Shown one piece after another: positions 8,930-17,408 of a stretch of DNA of 20,748 bases. Every line of letters starts with the position of its first letter. The first letter of the stretch is position 1. The notes beneath the pieces are model-generated. The model saw only the letters and a program-made list of their open reading frames with translations, had not been told where the DNA came from and ran no database searches. The stretch is taken from the NCBI GenBank assembly GCA_011763485.2, contig JAANSK020278046.1:1-20748 (forward strand). Reading direction: 5' to 3'. This DNA is from Isoetes engelmannii. Lineage: Eukaryota > Streptophyta > Lycopodiopsida > Isoetales > Isoetaceae. The translations under genes were made by a program, and so were the position numbers.

Positions 8930-9480
8930 ATGAGTTTGCTGTCTAGTAGGTGCAGATTCGCCATTTTGTAGCAGCTTATTATTTTCTATTTTTTGAAGCA
9001 CTCATATCAATATATTAAAAGAATAACCATAATATACGGTGAGTGAGGAGAAAGAACAGCGACCCCGAAGGGACTGCGATACCCCGCCACTCCATCAAAC
9101 TCTCAATTACAACTGAACAAAATGACCATCACCATCCACAATCCCCAGGAAGTCTCGCCAAATGGCGAACTTCCGCTCTGCCAGCCCCGGATACATCTAG
9201 AAACTCTGAAACAGCTTATACCTTAAGCGGGGAATCAAAGAGGCTGAAGGCTGCTGGATTTCCTGAAAGACCCGCAGCCGCCATCGCTTCCAAATCAGCC
9301 ACACTAACCAAGCCACGCATAGATGCAAGGCTTGCTTCCTTGGAAGGGGCCAACTACCTGGATACAAATGCAACAGCAGCTGCTGACTGGTTAGCCGAAC
9401 CCGAAACCGGGCCAATTCATAATTTTGTAGTTTGGGACAGTTAAAGGATTGGAATGACCAATTCATTCTTTTGTAGTTTG
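8930..9480 (-). other. Possible LINE 3'-end debris; short direct repeat
   Basis: Overlapping open frames exist on both strands (plus 9043-9444, minus 9197-9466), so neither is convincing. On the minus strand the region runs into a T-rich, AATATATTGATA-type end near 9000-9020, which resembles the 3' ends of plant LINEs. A 27-28-bp direct repeat (AATTCAT...TTTTGTAGTTTGGGAC) sits at 9411-9438 and 9456-9484. Confidence 0.2.
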
Positions 9481-9484
9481 GGAC

Positions 9485-10180
9485 GTATCAATATTTTGGC
9501 CATTTGAGTTCGATGGATGAAGGATACTGGCTAACAAAATGGCCATTCAAAGCGTAAGTTATTCTTGTTGAGAATAATAATTTTTCTATACCCTTGGGGA
9601 TCTTTATTAGAACCTAGTGTCCAATTGTAGTAATATCTATCATAAAATATAACTATGTTTGGTAAACAAGTATTTTTTGAACTTTGCTTGCAGAATCAGA
9701 TTGCATTTGCATTCTTTGAGCCCATCGATCTATAACTTGAGTTGCTAGATTTATATGAGCACATTTGAGGTGTAAGAATTAAATCAATGGGACGTCACAA
9801 TCCAAATTTGCTATTACTCTAAATTTGGCCACATGAAGCGTTGAAATTTTGAAGAAGGAATTGCCATTTGGGTTAGACTTATGCTGGAAAATATTAGCAA
9901 AAATGGCCATTTCAGGCTACACTTCAACAGTTAAATTACATAAGGAATGGCCAATTCATTTCACTTATAAAAAATTATACGGTGCTTAAAATTTTCCCTG
10001 CCAAAAAGGGATGCAGGTAAATTGAACGGGACCACAGAATTAGCTTGTACTTGGATATGGAGCTGGACTAGATCGAGAACTCGTAGGTCGTGGGGCCTTT
10101 TGTGTGACCAAAGATACCTTAGGAGGAGGAGGCTTCTTCATGGCCATCCATACACCGAATCTCTCCTTATTGGAGATCCT
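9485..10180. other. Mostly AT-rich gap; short coding-like tract at its right end
   Basis: Nothing recognisable from 9485 to about 10030. From 10040 to 10216 the minus strand is open for 58 codons (ERFGVWMAMKKPPPPK is in the middle), and the plus strand is open over the same bases. Composition looks coding on both strands, but I recognise no family. The codon pattern is coloured by an AGG-triplet run at 10121-10134. Confidence 0.25.
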
Positions 10181-11099
10181 TCCGTCTATGGTGCGCCTTA
10201 TGCTTGTCAAGAACTCTCAAATTTCCTTTGCGAAACTTGTGAGAGCCAGAAATAGGACTGGGCAGCAGCATTGAGCTGTTGGGGATTTTAGCGTCTGGAA
10301 TAAGAATCTGGAGCTCTAAAACCTCAAGAGTGCAACATGCAAAAAGAAGGGGGGGGGGACCCTAAGCTGCCATACCGTAGTGGACAAGGCTAGATAGTGT
10401 GCAGAACTCTCCCCTATAGTGTGCTCCTTGGATCTATTCCATGTGCGCCGTAGCCCTTAGCGATCATTGATGCTAGTCACCAATGATGGCGGTGCTAGAA
10501 GAGCACCCAAGGTAAATCTGCTTTCCGATAAGGCTTACCACATGGAGAACAATGAGTCAATGACTGATACACTAACTCCAAACCTGAGGATTTACAATCT
10601 TCTTAAAGAATTTCCCATATAAACTTAAATACCAATCTCCTGCTAGGAAGACTAAAATCAAGCATCCCGAGACCCCATGCAATTTAAGTCTCAAACATTT
10701 AGTCCATGCAACTTTAACATCTGGTCCTTGCTCATCTCATCTGAGCAAAGTAATCTTGCCTTTCGTTAGAAGTAATCATTGTGTAAGGGTTAGTTTGTAC
10801 CCACCGCCTTCTCACCAAGCCCAATCCGCTTTCGTTCGCCGCTACTAACCGAGTCTCGGTTGATTTCATCTCCTTTAGCTATATACTTTTAGTATTTTTT
10901 ATATGAAAGACTGGGTCAAAAACACCTATATGTAGCAAAGCCCAAGAAGCCTGCATTTGGCATGTCAACCATGCCTAGCCACATCGAGATGAAACCATGC
11001 AAAAATGCATATAATATAAAAGACGAGTACATATACGATAGCACTGTATTTGTAGAGCATGACGTATTATACGATGTACGAGCTATTACATAACAGACT
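10181..11099. repeat. Tandem duplication, copy A (with 80-bp extra segment)
   Basis: This interval is repeated in direct orientation at 11105-11920. Well-matched blocks are 10229-10800 with 11123-11699, and 10880-11099 with 11700-11920, at roughly 90% identity by eye. Copy A has about 80 more bases (10800-10879) of higher GC, absent from copy B. A TA dinucleotide lies at both junctions, but the segment has no terminal inverted repeats, so insertion in A and deletion in B are both possible. A poly-G run marks 10350-10359. Confidence 0.85.
10470..10622 (+). pseudogene. Short ORF shared by both duplication copies (copy A)
   Basis: Fifty codons from an ATG to TAA. The frame corresponds to that at 11368-11526, sharing RRAPKVNLLSDKAYHMENN. 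Both length differences between the copies inside this frame are multiples of three, and about half of the point changes are silent. Immediately upstream, copy A has lost bases relative to copy B, which breaks the longer frame seen there. No family recognised. It may be an exon remnant or chance. Confidence 0.25.
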
Positions 11100-11104
11100 T
11101 TCAT

Positions 11105-11920
11105 CCGTCGTGGGCCTTATTGCGAAACTTGTGAGAGCCAGAAATAGGGCGGGGCGATAGCGTTGCGTGGCTGGGGATTTTAGCGTCTGGAATAAGAATC
11201 CGAGGCTCTTTAAAACCTCAAGAGTGCAGCATGCAGAAAGAGGGGGGTGGCGAAACCCTAAGCTGCCAAACCGTAGTGGACAGGGCTCTAGTGTGGAAAA
11301 CTCTCCCCTATAGTGTGCTCCTTGGATCTATCCCATGTGCGACCTTCGCAGCCTTGAGCTATCATCGATGCTAGTCACCAAGGATGGTGGTGTTAGAAGA
11401 GCGCCCAAGGTAAATCTGCTTTCCGATAAGGCTTACCACATGGAGAACAATGAGTCAATGACTGATAATACGCTAACTCCAAACTTGAGGATTTACAGTC
11501 TTCTTGAAGAATTTCCCATAACTTAAATACCAATCTCATGCTACGAAGACTAAAATCAAGCATGCCGAGACCCCATGCAATTTAAGTCGCAAACATTTAG
11601 TCCATGCAACTTTAACATCTGGTCCTTGCTCATCTCCTCCCAGCAAAGTAATCTTGCTTTTCGTTAGAAGCAATTATTGTGTATAAGGGTTAGTTTTGTA
11701 TATACTTTTAATATTTTTTTTATATGGAAGACCGGGTCAAAAACACCTATATGTAGCAAAGCCCAAGAAGCCTGCAATTGGCATGTCAACCATGCCCAGC
11801 CACATCGAGATGAAACCATGCAGAAATGCATATAATATAAAATACGAATACATATACGACAGCATTGTATTTATAGAGCATGACATAATATACGATGTAC
11901 GAGCTATTACATACCAGACA
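11105..11920. repeat. Tandem duplication, copy B
   Basis: Second copy of the unit at 10181-11099, starting only a few bases after copy A ends. It lacks the 80-bp segment and about 25 bases near its left end (after GGCCTTAT). Its right end, AGCTATTACATACCAGAC, matches the end of copy A at 11083-11100. A minus-strand frame (to a stop at 11737) is also open in both copies, but it accumulates mostly amino-acid-changing differences, so coding is not supported. Confidence 0.85.
11335..11526 (+). pseudogene. Short ORF shared by both duplication copies (copy B)
   Basis: Sixty-three codons from ATG to TAA. Residues from the second Met (11368) on match the frame at 10470-10622 with in-frame indels only. 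The sequence is polar and has no transmembrane or known motif. An AAG-GTAAAT donor-like site lies inside it, so it could also be part of a split gene. Confidence 0.3.
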
Positions 11921-12021
11921 TGTAAGATACGAAACCACAAAAGCCGGAAAAGGCGTGTGGAATGTCTACAAGCAAATGATCTAAGGTAGTCGGCCACTTC
12001 ACAAACAGCCAAACACTATGT

Positions 12022-12426
12022 CTAACAAAAGCAACCCCCAACAGAAGAAAAGCCTGCTTTCCTGCCAAATCCATACTCTGCAGCGTCAGATTGAAGGCCC
12101 AGTTTTTCCTTCCGATAGTTGCCGGATGGATTTCGATTTTTGCCTGTCATTTTCCTCACGAACTCTGCCCTTCTGTTGCTACAGTTAATCGGAAATCGAG
12201 AACAGAGCATGTGATTAGACAGCTCAGGATAGCTCCGGACCACCGGCTGGGCCCCGAAATCCGTCGTCTTTTGCTCAAATTCTATTATTTTCTTCTCTGC
12301 CACTGCATTCCTTTTGTCAGCTCTATTGGGCGATTCAGAGCATGCACAAAGAGCATGTTTAGTTTTTGCATTTATCAACTGCTTCACCTGATCTGATGAA
12401 GCTGCCGGCAATTGGGAAGACCAGGC
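12022..12426 (-). CDS. Candidate terminal exon, unknown protein
   Basis: On the minus strand a strong acceptor (T-run then CTCCAG, 12441-12427) precedes a 134-codon open frame that starts AWSSQLPAASSDQVKQ in phase 0 and ends GGCFC stop. Composition is polar and basic (Lys, Arg, Asn, Ser), with no transmembrane segment and no domain I recognise. A plus-strand frame also runs through 12091-12396, which lowers confidence. The strand downstream of its stop runs into copy B of the tandem duplication, which could be its 3' UTR. No compatible phase-0 donor was found upstream, so the gene model is incomplete. Confidence 0.3.
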   Translation of the reverse strand, partial: AWSSQLPAASSDQVKQLINAKTKHALCACSESPNRADKRNAVAEKKIIEFEQKTTDFGAQPVVRSYPELSNHMLCSRFPINCSNRRAEFVRKMTGKNRNPSGNYRKEKLGLQSDAAEYGFGRKAGFSSVGGCFC

Positions 12427-12637
12427 CTGGAGAAAAAAAAAACCCATTAAAAATTTCTGGGTAATAGAGAGCTGCTATGGCCTATGGCAATGAATGGGTA
12501 CTCCATTGCCTGGTAGATTAAGGCCGCGGCTATGGCATGGAGGAGACAATGGCAGAAACAGAAAATTCAAGATATTATGACATAGATTGTTAATCCCAAT
12601 TCTGGAAAGTAAGGAATATGACTTTCTTTCTCGCTAT

Positions 12638-12826
12638 TCAATGCCGGAACCTTCTCCAATCATGGAATTTTTTTGTGGGTTCTTGATCTGGGTTAGTTCC
12701 GATTTGATTCATGAGCTCAAGGCTTTGAGGTTGTGAAAATTTCTCCGGCGGGTTCTTGTTTCTATGGTGGGTTTTTCCTTTCTTGAAACTGTACACAATG
12801 GCCGTAGCTCGTGGATCTGAAGCCAT
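12638..12826 (-). CDS. Candidate 5' exon or small ORF, unknown protein
   Basis: Sixty-two codons from an ATG at 12826, starting MASDPRATAIVYSFKKGK, hydrophilic and rich in Lys, Pro and Asn. A donor-like AAG-GTTCCG occurs near its end, but joining it to the acceptor at 12427 would put the next exon out of frame. It may be an independent small ORF, a 5' exon of another gene or chance. It lies head-to-head with the ARM-TPR gene, about 260 bp from that gene's ATG, so a shared promoter region is conceivable. Confidence 0.2.
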   Translation of the reverse strand: MASDPRATAIVYSFKKGKTHHRNKNPPEKFSQPQSLELMNQIGTNPDQEPTKKFHDWRRFRH

Positions 12827-13002
12827 TTAATAAGGAATCTAGGGGCGTAGTAGGTACCGCGTCTAGAGATAAGAGCACTTTTGTCCGAAGAAGACCGTTG
12901 AACTGATCGACCGCCGGAGTAAAGGTAGAATGTGGGTTTCACTTAATGCGAAGAAGCAGCTTTAATCCATACCTAAGCTTCTTCTGCCAAGCTTTTGCAG
13001 AC

Positions 13003-13029
13003 ATGAATCCTTCCCACAAACCCATATGA
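13003..13029 (+). promoter_or_regulatory. Upstream ORF 1 of the ARM-TPR gene
   Basis: Eight codons and a stop (MNPSHKPI), 83 bp before the main ATG. It counts as a uORF only if transcription starts upstream of 13003, which cannot be seen here. CTTTTGCAG just before it could instead be a 3' splice site of a 5'-UTR intron. Confidence 0.35.
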
Positions 13030-13082
13030 CGACAAGAATCAAATCGGCCTGCTCTTTTTCTTTCTTGAATTTAGGGCTCTAA
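13026..13082 (+). promoter_or_regulatory. Upstream ORF 2, overlapping uORF 1 and ending 3 bp before the main ATG
   Basis: Eighteen codons and a TAA stop. Its ATG overlaps the TGA of uORF 1 in the sequence ATGA (13026-13029), and its own stop ends at 13082, with the main start at 13086. Ribosomes that translate it would have almost no distance to regain an initiator tRNA before the main ATG. Translation would then depend on leaky scanning or very short-range reinitiation. Dampening of expression is inference. Confidence 0.35.
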
Positions 13083-13085
13083 GTC

Positions 13086-15181
13086 ATGGATCCTATCCCA
13101 GAGTGCCATTATCCAGAATGCTTCTTATGCATAGCAAAAGAAAGGAAAGAAACCAAGCTCAGTACTATTTTTGCAAGATTTTTCAGAGATTTGCCTGCTT
13201 ATGATGAAGAGGGTCAAATCCTTGTTATCAGCAGGCTATGGAACACTGCCATGGCTCATCCAAATGAGGCAGAATTTGTGCAATTAGGAATATTAGAATG
13301 TATGACTGCTATGATATGGAAAGGCTTAAAGAACAGGGCATGGCTTGCAGAGAAGGAAAACATTTACATTCCTTACTATGCTGCACATATTATAGGCTCA
13401 TATACAATGAATGTGGAAGAATTTGCTCAAAGGGCTGTACAAGCAGGGGCCATAGCTGCTTTGTTGGAGCTTTTGAAAGGAAAGCTTACTTGGGTAGAGC
13501 AGAGAGTTGCAGTAAGGGCTCTTGGGCATATTGCAAGCTATGACACAACATTTGTTCATGTTTCTCAAAAGAAAGAGGTGCTTAAATTTGCAATGCAGCT
13601 TGCTAACACTGGATTAGACATAGTGTACACAGGTTTTATTCAGCCTGTTGGTAAGAGAGTAGAATACCACTGTGATTTGCTGACCAGAGGCATGGGAGGA
13701 TTAGAGATCGAAGCGCGAAAAGCCGAAGAATGGGCCAGCCAGCTCCTATGCTGGTCTTTGCAACTCATCAACTGTTTTGCACTGAGAGAAGAATTTCTGA
13801 CAGAGATTTGTAAGGCAGAATTTGTTTCTAAGTTGCCTGAAATGTGGGGAGGCCTTGTAAATGAGAGCTCCCCTGCAGGAGTTGGCCTTCTCAGAACCAT
13901 CTGTTATCACAAACTTGGCAGAATTGCTATAGCTAATTCTTCCTCTGTAGTTGCAGCCCTCTGCCACATTGCTAGGTCTTCTGATGATTGGCAATACATG
14001 GCTGTTGATTGCCTTCTTTGGCTCCTCCAGGATCCCATCACCAGAGAAAAGGTATGAGATTCTGCTCTTCCCTCTATTTTTTCAATTCTCTCTGATACTT
14101 GCAATTGAGGTTTAAAGCATTAAGTTCCATATATGCAGTATTAGGGACTAGCCTTATTGCATTACTTCTTCATGTTCAAATCCTTTCCAAAGTATTGGTA
14201 TATATTCTTTTAGTCCCCTAGTTTTGACATGTCTATACTTGCTTTGATCAGGTATTTGACAGGGCTACATTAGCACTGGCAGATTTGATAGAATTGCCCA
14301 GCCTAGCAGATCAGAAAAAACCAGGGGAGGTTATCATTGAAGCCCTGCTACAGCCACAGTCTCCAGGACAGGCTATGAGCAGTGAAACACAGCAAATTCT
14401 CAACTACATCTTCCACCTAAAGCAGAGGACAAAGAAAGAGAAACACCTATCTAAAGATGACATCAAAATCAAGCAGGCAGCTTCACTGGTGCTAAAGTTA
14501 GAAGGAAACTCCAGGTTTTCAGCAGGAGACATCCAGGGAGCCATTGCAAAGTATACAAGGGCAATGGAAGTGTGCCCTATAAGGGCTAAAAAGGATAGAA
14601 TCACAATCTACAACAACAGGGCACAGTGTTATTTGGTGATTGAAGAACCAGAAAGGGCTGTGAGTGACACTACAAGAGCTCTGTGTCTTCACAGTCCAGT
14701 AAACAGGCATAGCAGCAGCCTGTGGAGGAGGGCACAGGCCTATGACATGATGGGGCTGGCAAAAGAAAGCCTGCTGGATGCTATAATGTATGTAAATGAA
14801 AGCTTTGAGCAGCACCAAGGGCAGGAGGGTGTTGGAAGCAATGCAGAGTTTAAGAAAGGGGTTGTGCCTCATTATGTGCAGAGACTGGTGAAGAGGCAAA
14901 TGCAGAAAACATGGCTGTTTAAACAGGCTGCTGAGAAGCATGGTTATGAGCAGCAGTTAAGAGAGGAGGAGGAGGAGGAGGGTGAAAATGAAGATGAAGA
15001 GTCTGAGTGGGAAACTGCTAGCAGTGAAAATGAAAGTGCAGGACAAGATGAAAGTAGTAGTAGTGAAAGTGATAGGGTAGAGAAAGATGTCTATAGAAGT
15101 AGGACCAATGCATTTCCTGCCAATTTGGTTCAAAGAAGAGCTAAGAGTTCTGCTGGAACTCTAAAGGACTTTAGATGTTGA
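13086..15181 (+). CDS. ARM-repeat/TPR protein, 631 aa, two exons
   Basis: Join of 13086-14051 and 14252-15181. It matches the conserved plant 'ARM-repeat/TPR-like' family (Arabidopsis members AT5G43120 and AT5G10200, from memory). The cellular role is not established to my knowledge; a co-chaperone or scaffold is the likely class. N-terminus: Cys7, His8, Cys12 and Cys15 form a CHxxxCxxC cluster. Residues about 40-335 are helical ARM/HEAT-like repeats with family blocks LWNTAMAHPNEAEF, YIPYYAAHIIGSYTMN, WVEQRVAVRALGHIASY, RKAEEWASQLLCWSLQLINC and SSDDWQYMAVDCLLWLLQDP. Residues about 398-505 are three TPR units. Clamp residues K404, N408, N444 and R481 fit the carboxylate clamp that binds Hsp90/Hsp70 EEVD tails, but the expected Lys before R481 is Ser477. 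Residues 559-597 are an acidic Glu/Ser tail. The start is supported by the family-like N-terminus and by G at -3 and +4. No signal peptide or membrane segment, so cytosolic or nuclear. Confidence 0.93.
14052..14251 (+). other. Phase-0 GT-AG intron, 200 nt
   Basis: Donor AAG|GTATGAG and acceptor TTTGATCAG|GTATTT. The intron is T-rich and contains an in-frame TGA directly after the donor. Retention would give a 323-residue protein (322 exon-1 residues plus Val), ending after the ARM region and lacking all TPR units. Splicing restores a continuous frame that reads DPITREK then VFDRATLALADL, which fits the helical pattern on both sides. Confidence 0.92.
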
Positions 15182-15400
15182 ATTTGACATTTGACAAGCT
15201 CTAGCTTTGTATTAGTTCCATTATGTAGAACCATTGTATTATGGCTTTGCATTATTGATAGTTCTTAAAGATGTTCCCTCAACAAGGGTACATCTTGCAT
15301 ATTGAATGTTGAGAAGTATTCTAACCATCAAGGCTGGAATGAGATTTTTAACTAATAAGTCTTAAGGACGCCTATATATTGAGTTAAACATGTATCAAGT
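15182..15400 (+). other. Likely 3' UTR of the ARM-TPR gene
   Basis: AT-rich sequence directly after the TGA stop. No canonical AATAAA is seen, but plant poly(A) signals are loose. The duplicated copy at 16155-16515 carries matching sequence up to about 15390, so the duplicated unit took in both the coding end and this flank. Confidence 0.5.
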
Positions 15401-15489
15401 TACAAGTCTTACTCGCAATTATCGTCCACATTTTAGAGGCAAGTCAAATAATCTTAGACCATTAGGATCAATAGTAAAACTTAGACCAT

Positions 15490-15563
15490 GACTTCAAATT
15501 TTGATGTTCAACCCGAAGCCTATAATACATTGACCTTCAAATTTTGATGTTCAAGGCGAAGCC
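15490..15563. repeat. 31-bp direct repeat, period about 43
   Basis: TTCAAATTTTGATGTTCAA plus a CGAAGCC end occurs at 15490-15520 and 15532-15563 with two or three differences. No function suggested. Confidence 0.8.
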
Positions 15564-15727
15564 GAAGTGTTGTCGTGCAAATGGCTTTGCCAGATGGCCA
15601 GGTCTACATTTAATGCAACTAAGAGTGTTTCAGAAATAAAAAAGGATTTCTAGTTTGCTGCCTCTGTCTTGTGCAAGTTTGGTCACTCCATTGGAAGTTA
15701 GTCTTACAATTTCTTCATTGTCCAAAA

Positions 15728-15813
15728 CATCTATTAAGGGATGAATTTTATATTTGTATTAAAGTGGAAGCTTAAATTGATATGTCACTAGAATCTAAAT
15801 TGGTATTGCAAGG
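15728..15813 (+). repeat. Dispersed repeat, copy 1 (partner at 20588-20675)
   Basis: About 85 bp matches 20588-20675 in the same orientation, sharing AGTAAG/TTAAGGG-ATGAATTT, AGTGGAA and CACTAGAA-CTAAATTGGTATTG. It is probably a piece of an unidentified transposon. No coding potential. Confidence 0.6.
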
Positions 15814-15819
15814 CAAATC

Positions 15820-16150
15820 TTATAGGCAAATGAGTGGATCTTGGTCCAGTTGTTCTTGTCAGTGCAAGGAAGTCAATATCTATAATTAATACATAATACA
15901 TCCAGCCACTAGCCACTGCATCCTTCAAGATGAAGCCATTCCCCGAGAAGGAAGTTGATGTAACATGACAATGTTTGGCCTCTTACAAGCAATATAAACT
16001 AATATGTATTAAACCCTAAAGTTGTTCTAACTTGATATTTGTCTGGTGCAATGTTAGCAACAAATTTGGAGGAGGCACATGATAGTATACGGGAATAGCA
16101 TCACATTGGCAAAATATTGAAATTTTGCTTACAATATGCCCTTCTTATTC
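15820..16150. other. Spacer between gene and its partial copy, no gene seen
   Basis: AT-rich and without open frames of note. I see no tRNA, hairpin array or repeat beyond short A/T tracts. Confidence 0.5.
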
Positions 16151-16154
16151 TTCT

Positions 16155-16515
16155 TGGAAACAACATGCTGAAAATGAAAGTGAAGGACAAGATGAAAGTC
16201 GTGGCCAAACTGATAGGCTAGAGAGAGAAATAGAAGTAGATTTCCTACCAATTTGGTTCAAAGAAGAGCTAAGAGCTTCGCTTGAACCTACAAGGTTTTA
16301 GATGTCGACAATGGCATTTGATAATGGAACTGTACCAAGCTTGAGAAGCGCAAGCTTGGTACTAGTTCCATTATGTATATCCATTCTATGACTTTGCTTT
16401 ATAGATAGTTCTTAAAGATGTCTCTTCAACAAGGGCACATCTTGCACCTCAAATGTGAAACTGTTCTAATCGATTTTTAAACGATATGTCTTGTATATTA
16501 AGTTAAATAGGTTGT
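16155..16515 (+). pseudogene. Truncated pseudogene copy of the ARM-TPR 3' end
   Basis: From about 16155 the sequence matches 15010-15390 in direct orientation, about 1.14 kb downstream. Shared blocks are AAAATGAAAGTG.AGGACAAG, CCAATTTGGTTCAAAGAAGAG, AGTTCCATTATGTA, TAGTTCTTAAAGATGT and TCAACAAGGG.ACATCTTGCA. It represents the last 50 or so codons (acidic tail and C-terminus) plus the 3' flank. Compared with the gene it has deletions in the Ser-rich part, an in-frame TGA where the gene reads GGA (second Gly of the SAGTL segment), and a replaced stop region. The TPR and ARM parts are absent. It is not a processed retrocopy on this evidence, since no poly(A) tract is seen and the 3' flank continues. 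Confidence 0.85.
16321..16374. repeat. 23-bp snap-back inverted repeat inside the pseudogene
   Basis: Left arm 16321-16343 and right arm 16351-16374 pair along 23 bp with a single bulged T (16363) and a 7-nt loop. The inner 12 bp (GTACCAAGCTTG) are perfect. The right arm matches the parent gene's 3' flank (AGCTTTGTATTAGTTCCATTAT, about 15203-15225). The left arm has no counterpart there, so it is an inverted copy made after the duplication. Confidence 0.9.
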
Positions 16516-16628
16516 TGAATCTTGTACAAAAACAAGGCAAAACACCTTCGACCACATCACCAAATGCTATGGCACTAATAACTAAGCCTTAAAATCATAT
16601 TTTATTTTCATTAGCCACTAGAAACGTG

Positions 16629-16647
16629 TGCCCGGCAATGCCGGGCA
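16629..16647. repeat. Perfect 8-bp hairpin TGCCCGGC-AAT-GCCGGGCA
   Basis: Perfect complementarity with a 3-nt loop in otherwise AT-rich DNA. GGGCATT recurs about 15 bp downstream. There is no T-run that would make it terminator-like, and pol II genes do not use that signal. Likely transposon-end debris. Confidence 0.7.
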
Positions 16648-16739
16648 TTACCTAATGCGTGGGCATTTTATGAACCCAAGATGATATTAGTGTGTGCATG
16701 GACATCCGCATTGAGCGATGTATATATTGTCATGTGCCC

Positions 16740-17300
16740 GAGCATTGTTGGGGCGCTTGTAGGGATAGATTTGCAAGAGTTTTAGGGAAGTGTGATATTT
16801 TGTACGACATTGGTTGAGCTAAATGGAGTTGTTCGAGCGTTGGTCGAGCTAGATGGCTTTAGGGGAGTGTGATATTTTGCTTGGATGTTTCTCGAGCTAA
16901 ATGTGCTTTGCTTAGGCTAGAAGTGTGAGGGTTAGCAAGAGTATTATTTTGCCCAAAAAATGCTTGCAATGATCATGCATGTTAGGTCAAATTGACTTCA
17001 TCATCCTGGGAAGAGCGTTTGAAGAGAATGTGTTGCAGATCATTATGCAAGTTTCTCACTTATGGTTGCGAACACTTTTGGCTGCAAGAGATGGAAGAAA
17101 TATCCATCTTCCTCTCTAAGTCGATTGTAAATTCTTGCGTTGTGGCATTCTTAGACACTGGTCGAGCTAGATTTGTGGGGATTTTTGGAGCCGAGCATTG
17201 CTTGGGTGCTTGTTGAGCTAGATTTGCAAGGATTAGAGAGTTCTTTTTTTCGACGGTGCTTGATGTTCTCGAGCTAGATGCGCGAGGGTTATACAATTTT
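16740..17300. repeat. Degenerate repeats with a GTCGAGCTAGAT theme
   Basis: Variants of (G/C)TCGAGCTAGATTTG recur at about 16812, 16841, 16888, 17160, 17211 and 17267. They alternate with AGGGAAGTGTGATATTTTG-like and GCATTGCTTGGGTGCTTG-like pieces. Units are roughly 50-65 bp and badly decayed. Open frames here (16992-17216 plus, 17060-17296 minus) are by-products. Confidence 0.6.
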
Positions 17301-17408
17301 GTCCAGGCATTTTTTACTATAGCTGCATGTTCGACTAAGTTGAAAAGTAAGAGTGCAAATCTTACATGTTTGTGAGGACTTAAAGATACCCATCAATCGT
17401 CTGAACAT

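Noticed and set aside
9043-9466. A gene in the 133-codon plus frame or the 89-codon minus frame
   Set aside because: The two frames overlap on opposite strands, neither has a domain or splice context, and the region resembles decayed retroelement sequence.
11737-12012. Minus-strand 91-codon membrane-like ORF, partly repeated at 10916-11104
   Set aside because: Differences between the two copies are mostly amino-acid-changing and hydrophobicity follows from AT-rich codons; more likely UTR or non-coding.
13298-14104. Open frames on both strands inside the ARM exon (13298-13543 plus; 13640-13900, 13746-13994 and 13907-14104 minus)
   Set aside because: They are shadows of the conserved ARM coding frame and show no motif of their own.
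14285-14287. An independent start for the second half of the ARM-TPR gene at 14285
   Set aside because: The codon there is TTG, not ATG. The frame continues upstream to a clean splice acceptor at 14251, and the family has both halves in one protein.
14404-14941. Minus-strand frames of 66 and 140 codons across the TPR exon
   Set aside because: They are antisense shadows of a well-conserved TPR domain and carry no domain of their own.
16629-16647. Rho-independent terminator
   Set aside because: A GC-rich hairpin alone is not such a signal in a nuclear plant genome, and no T-run follows.
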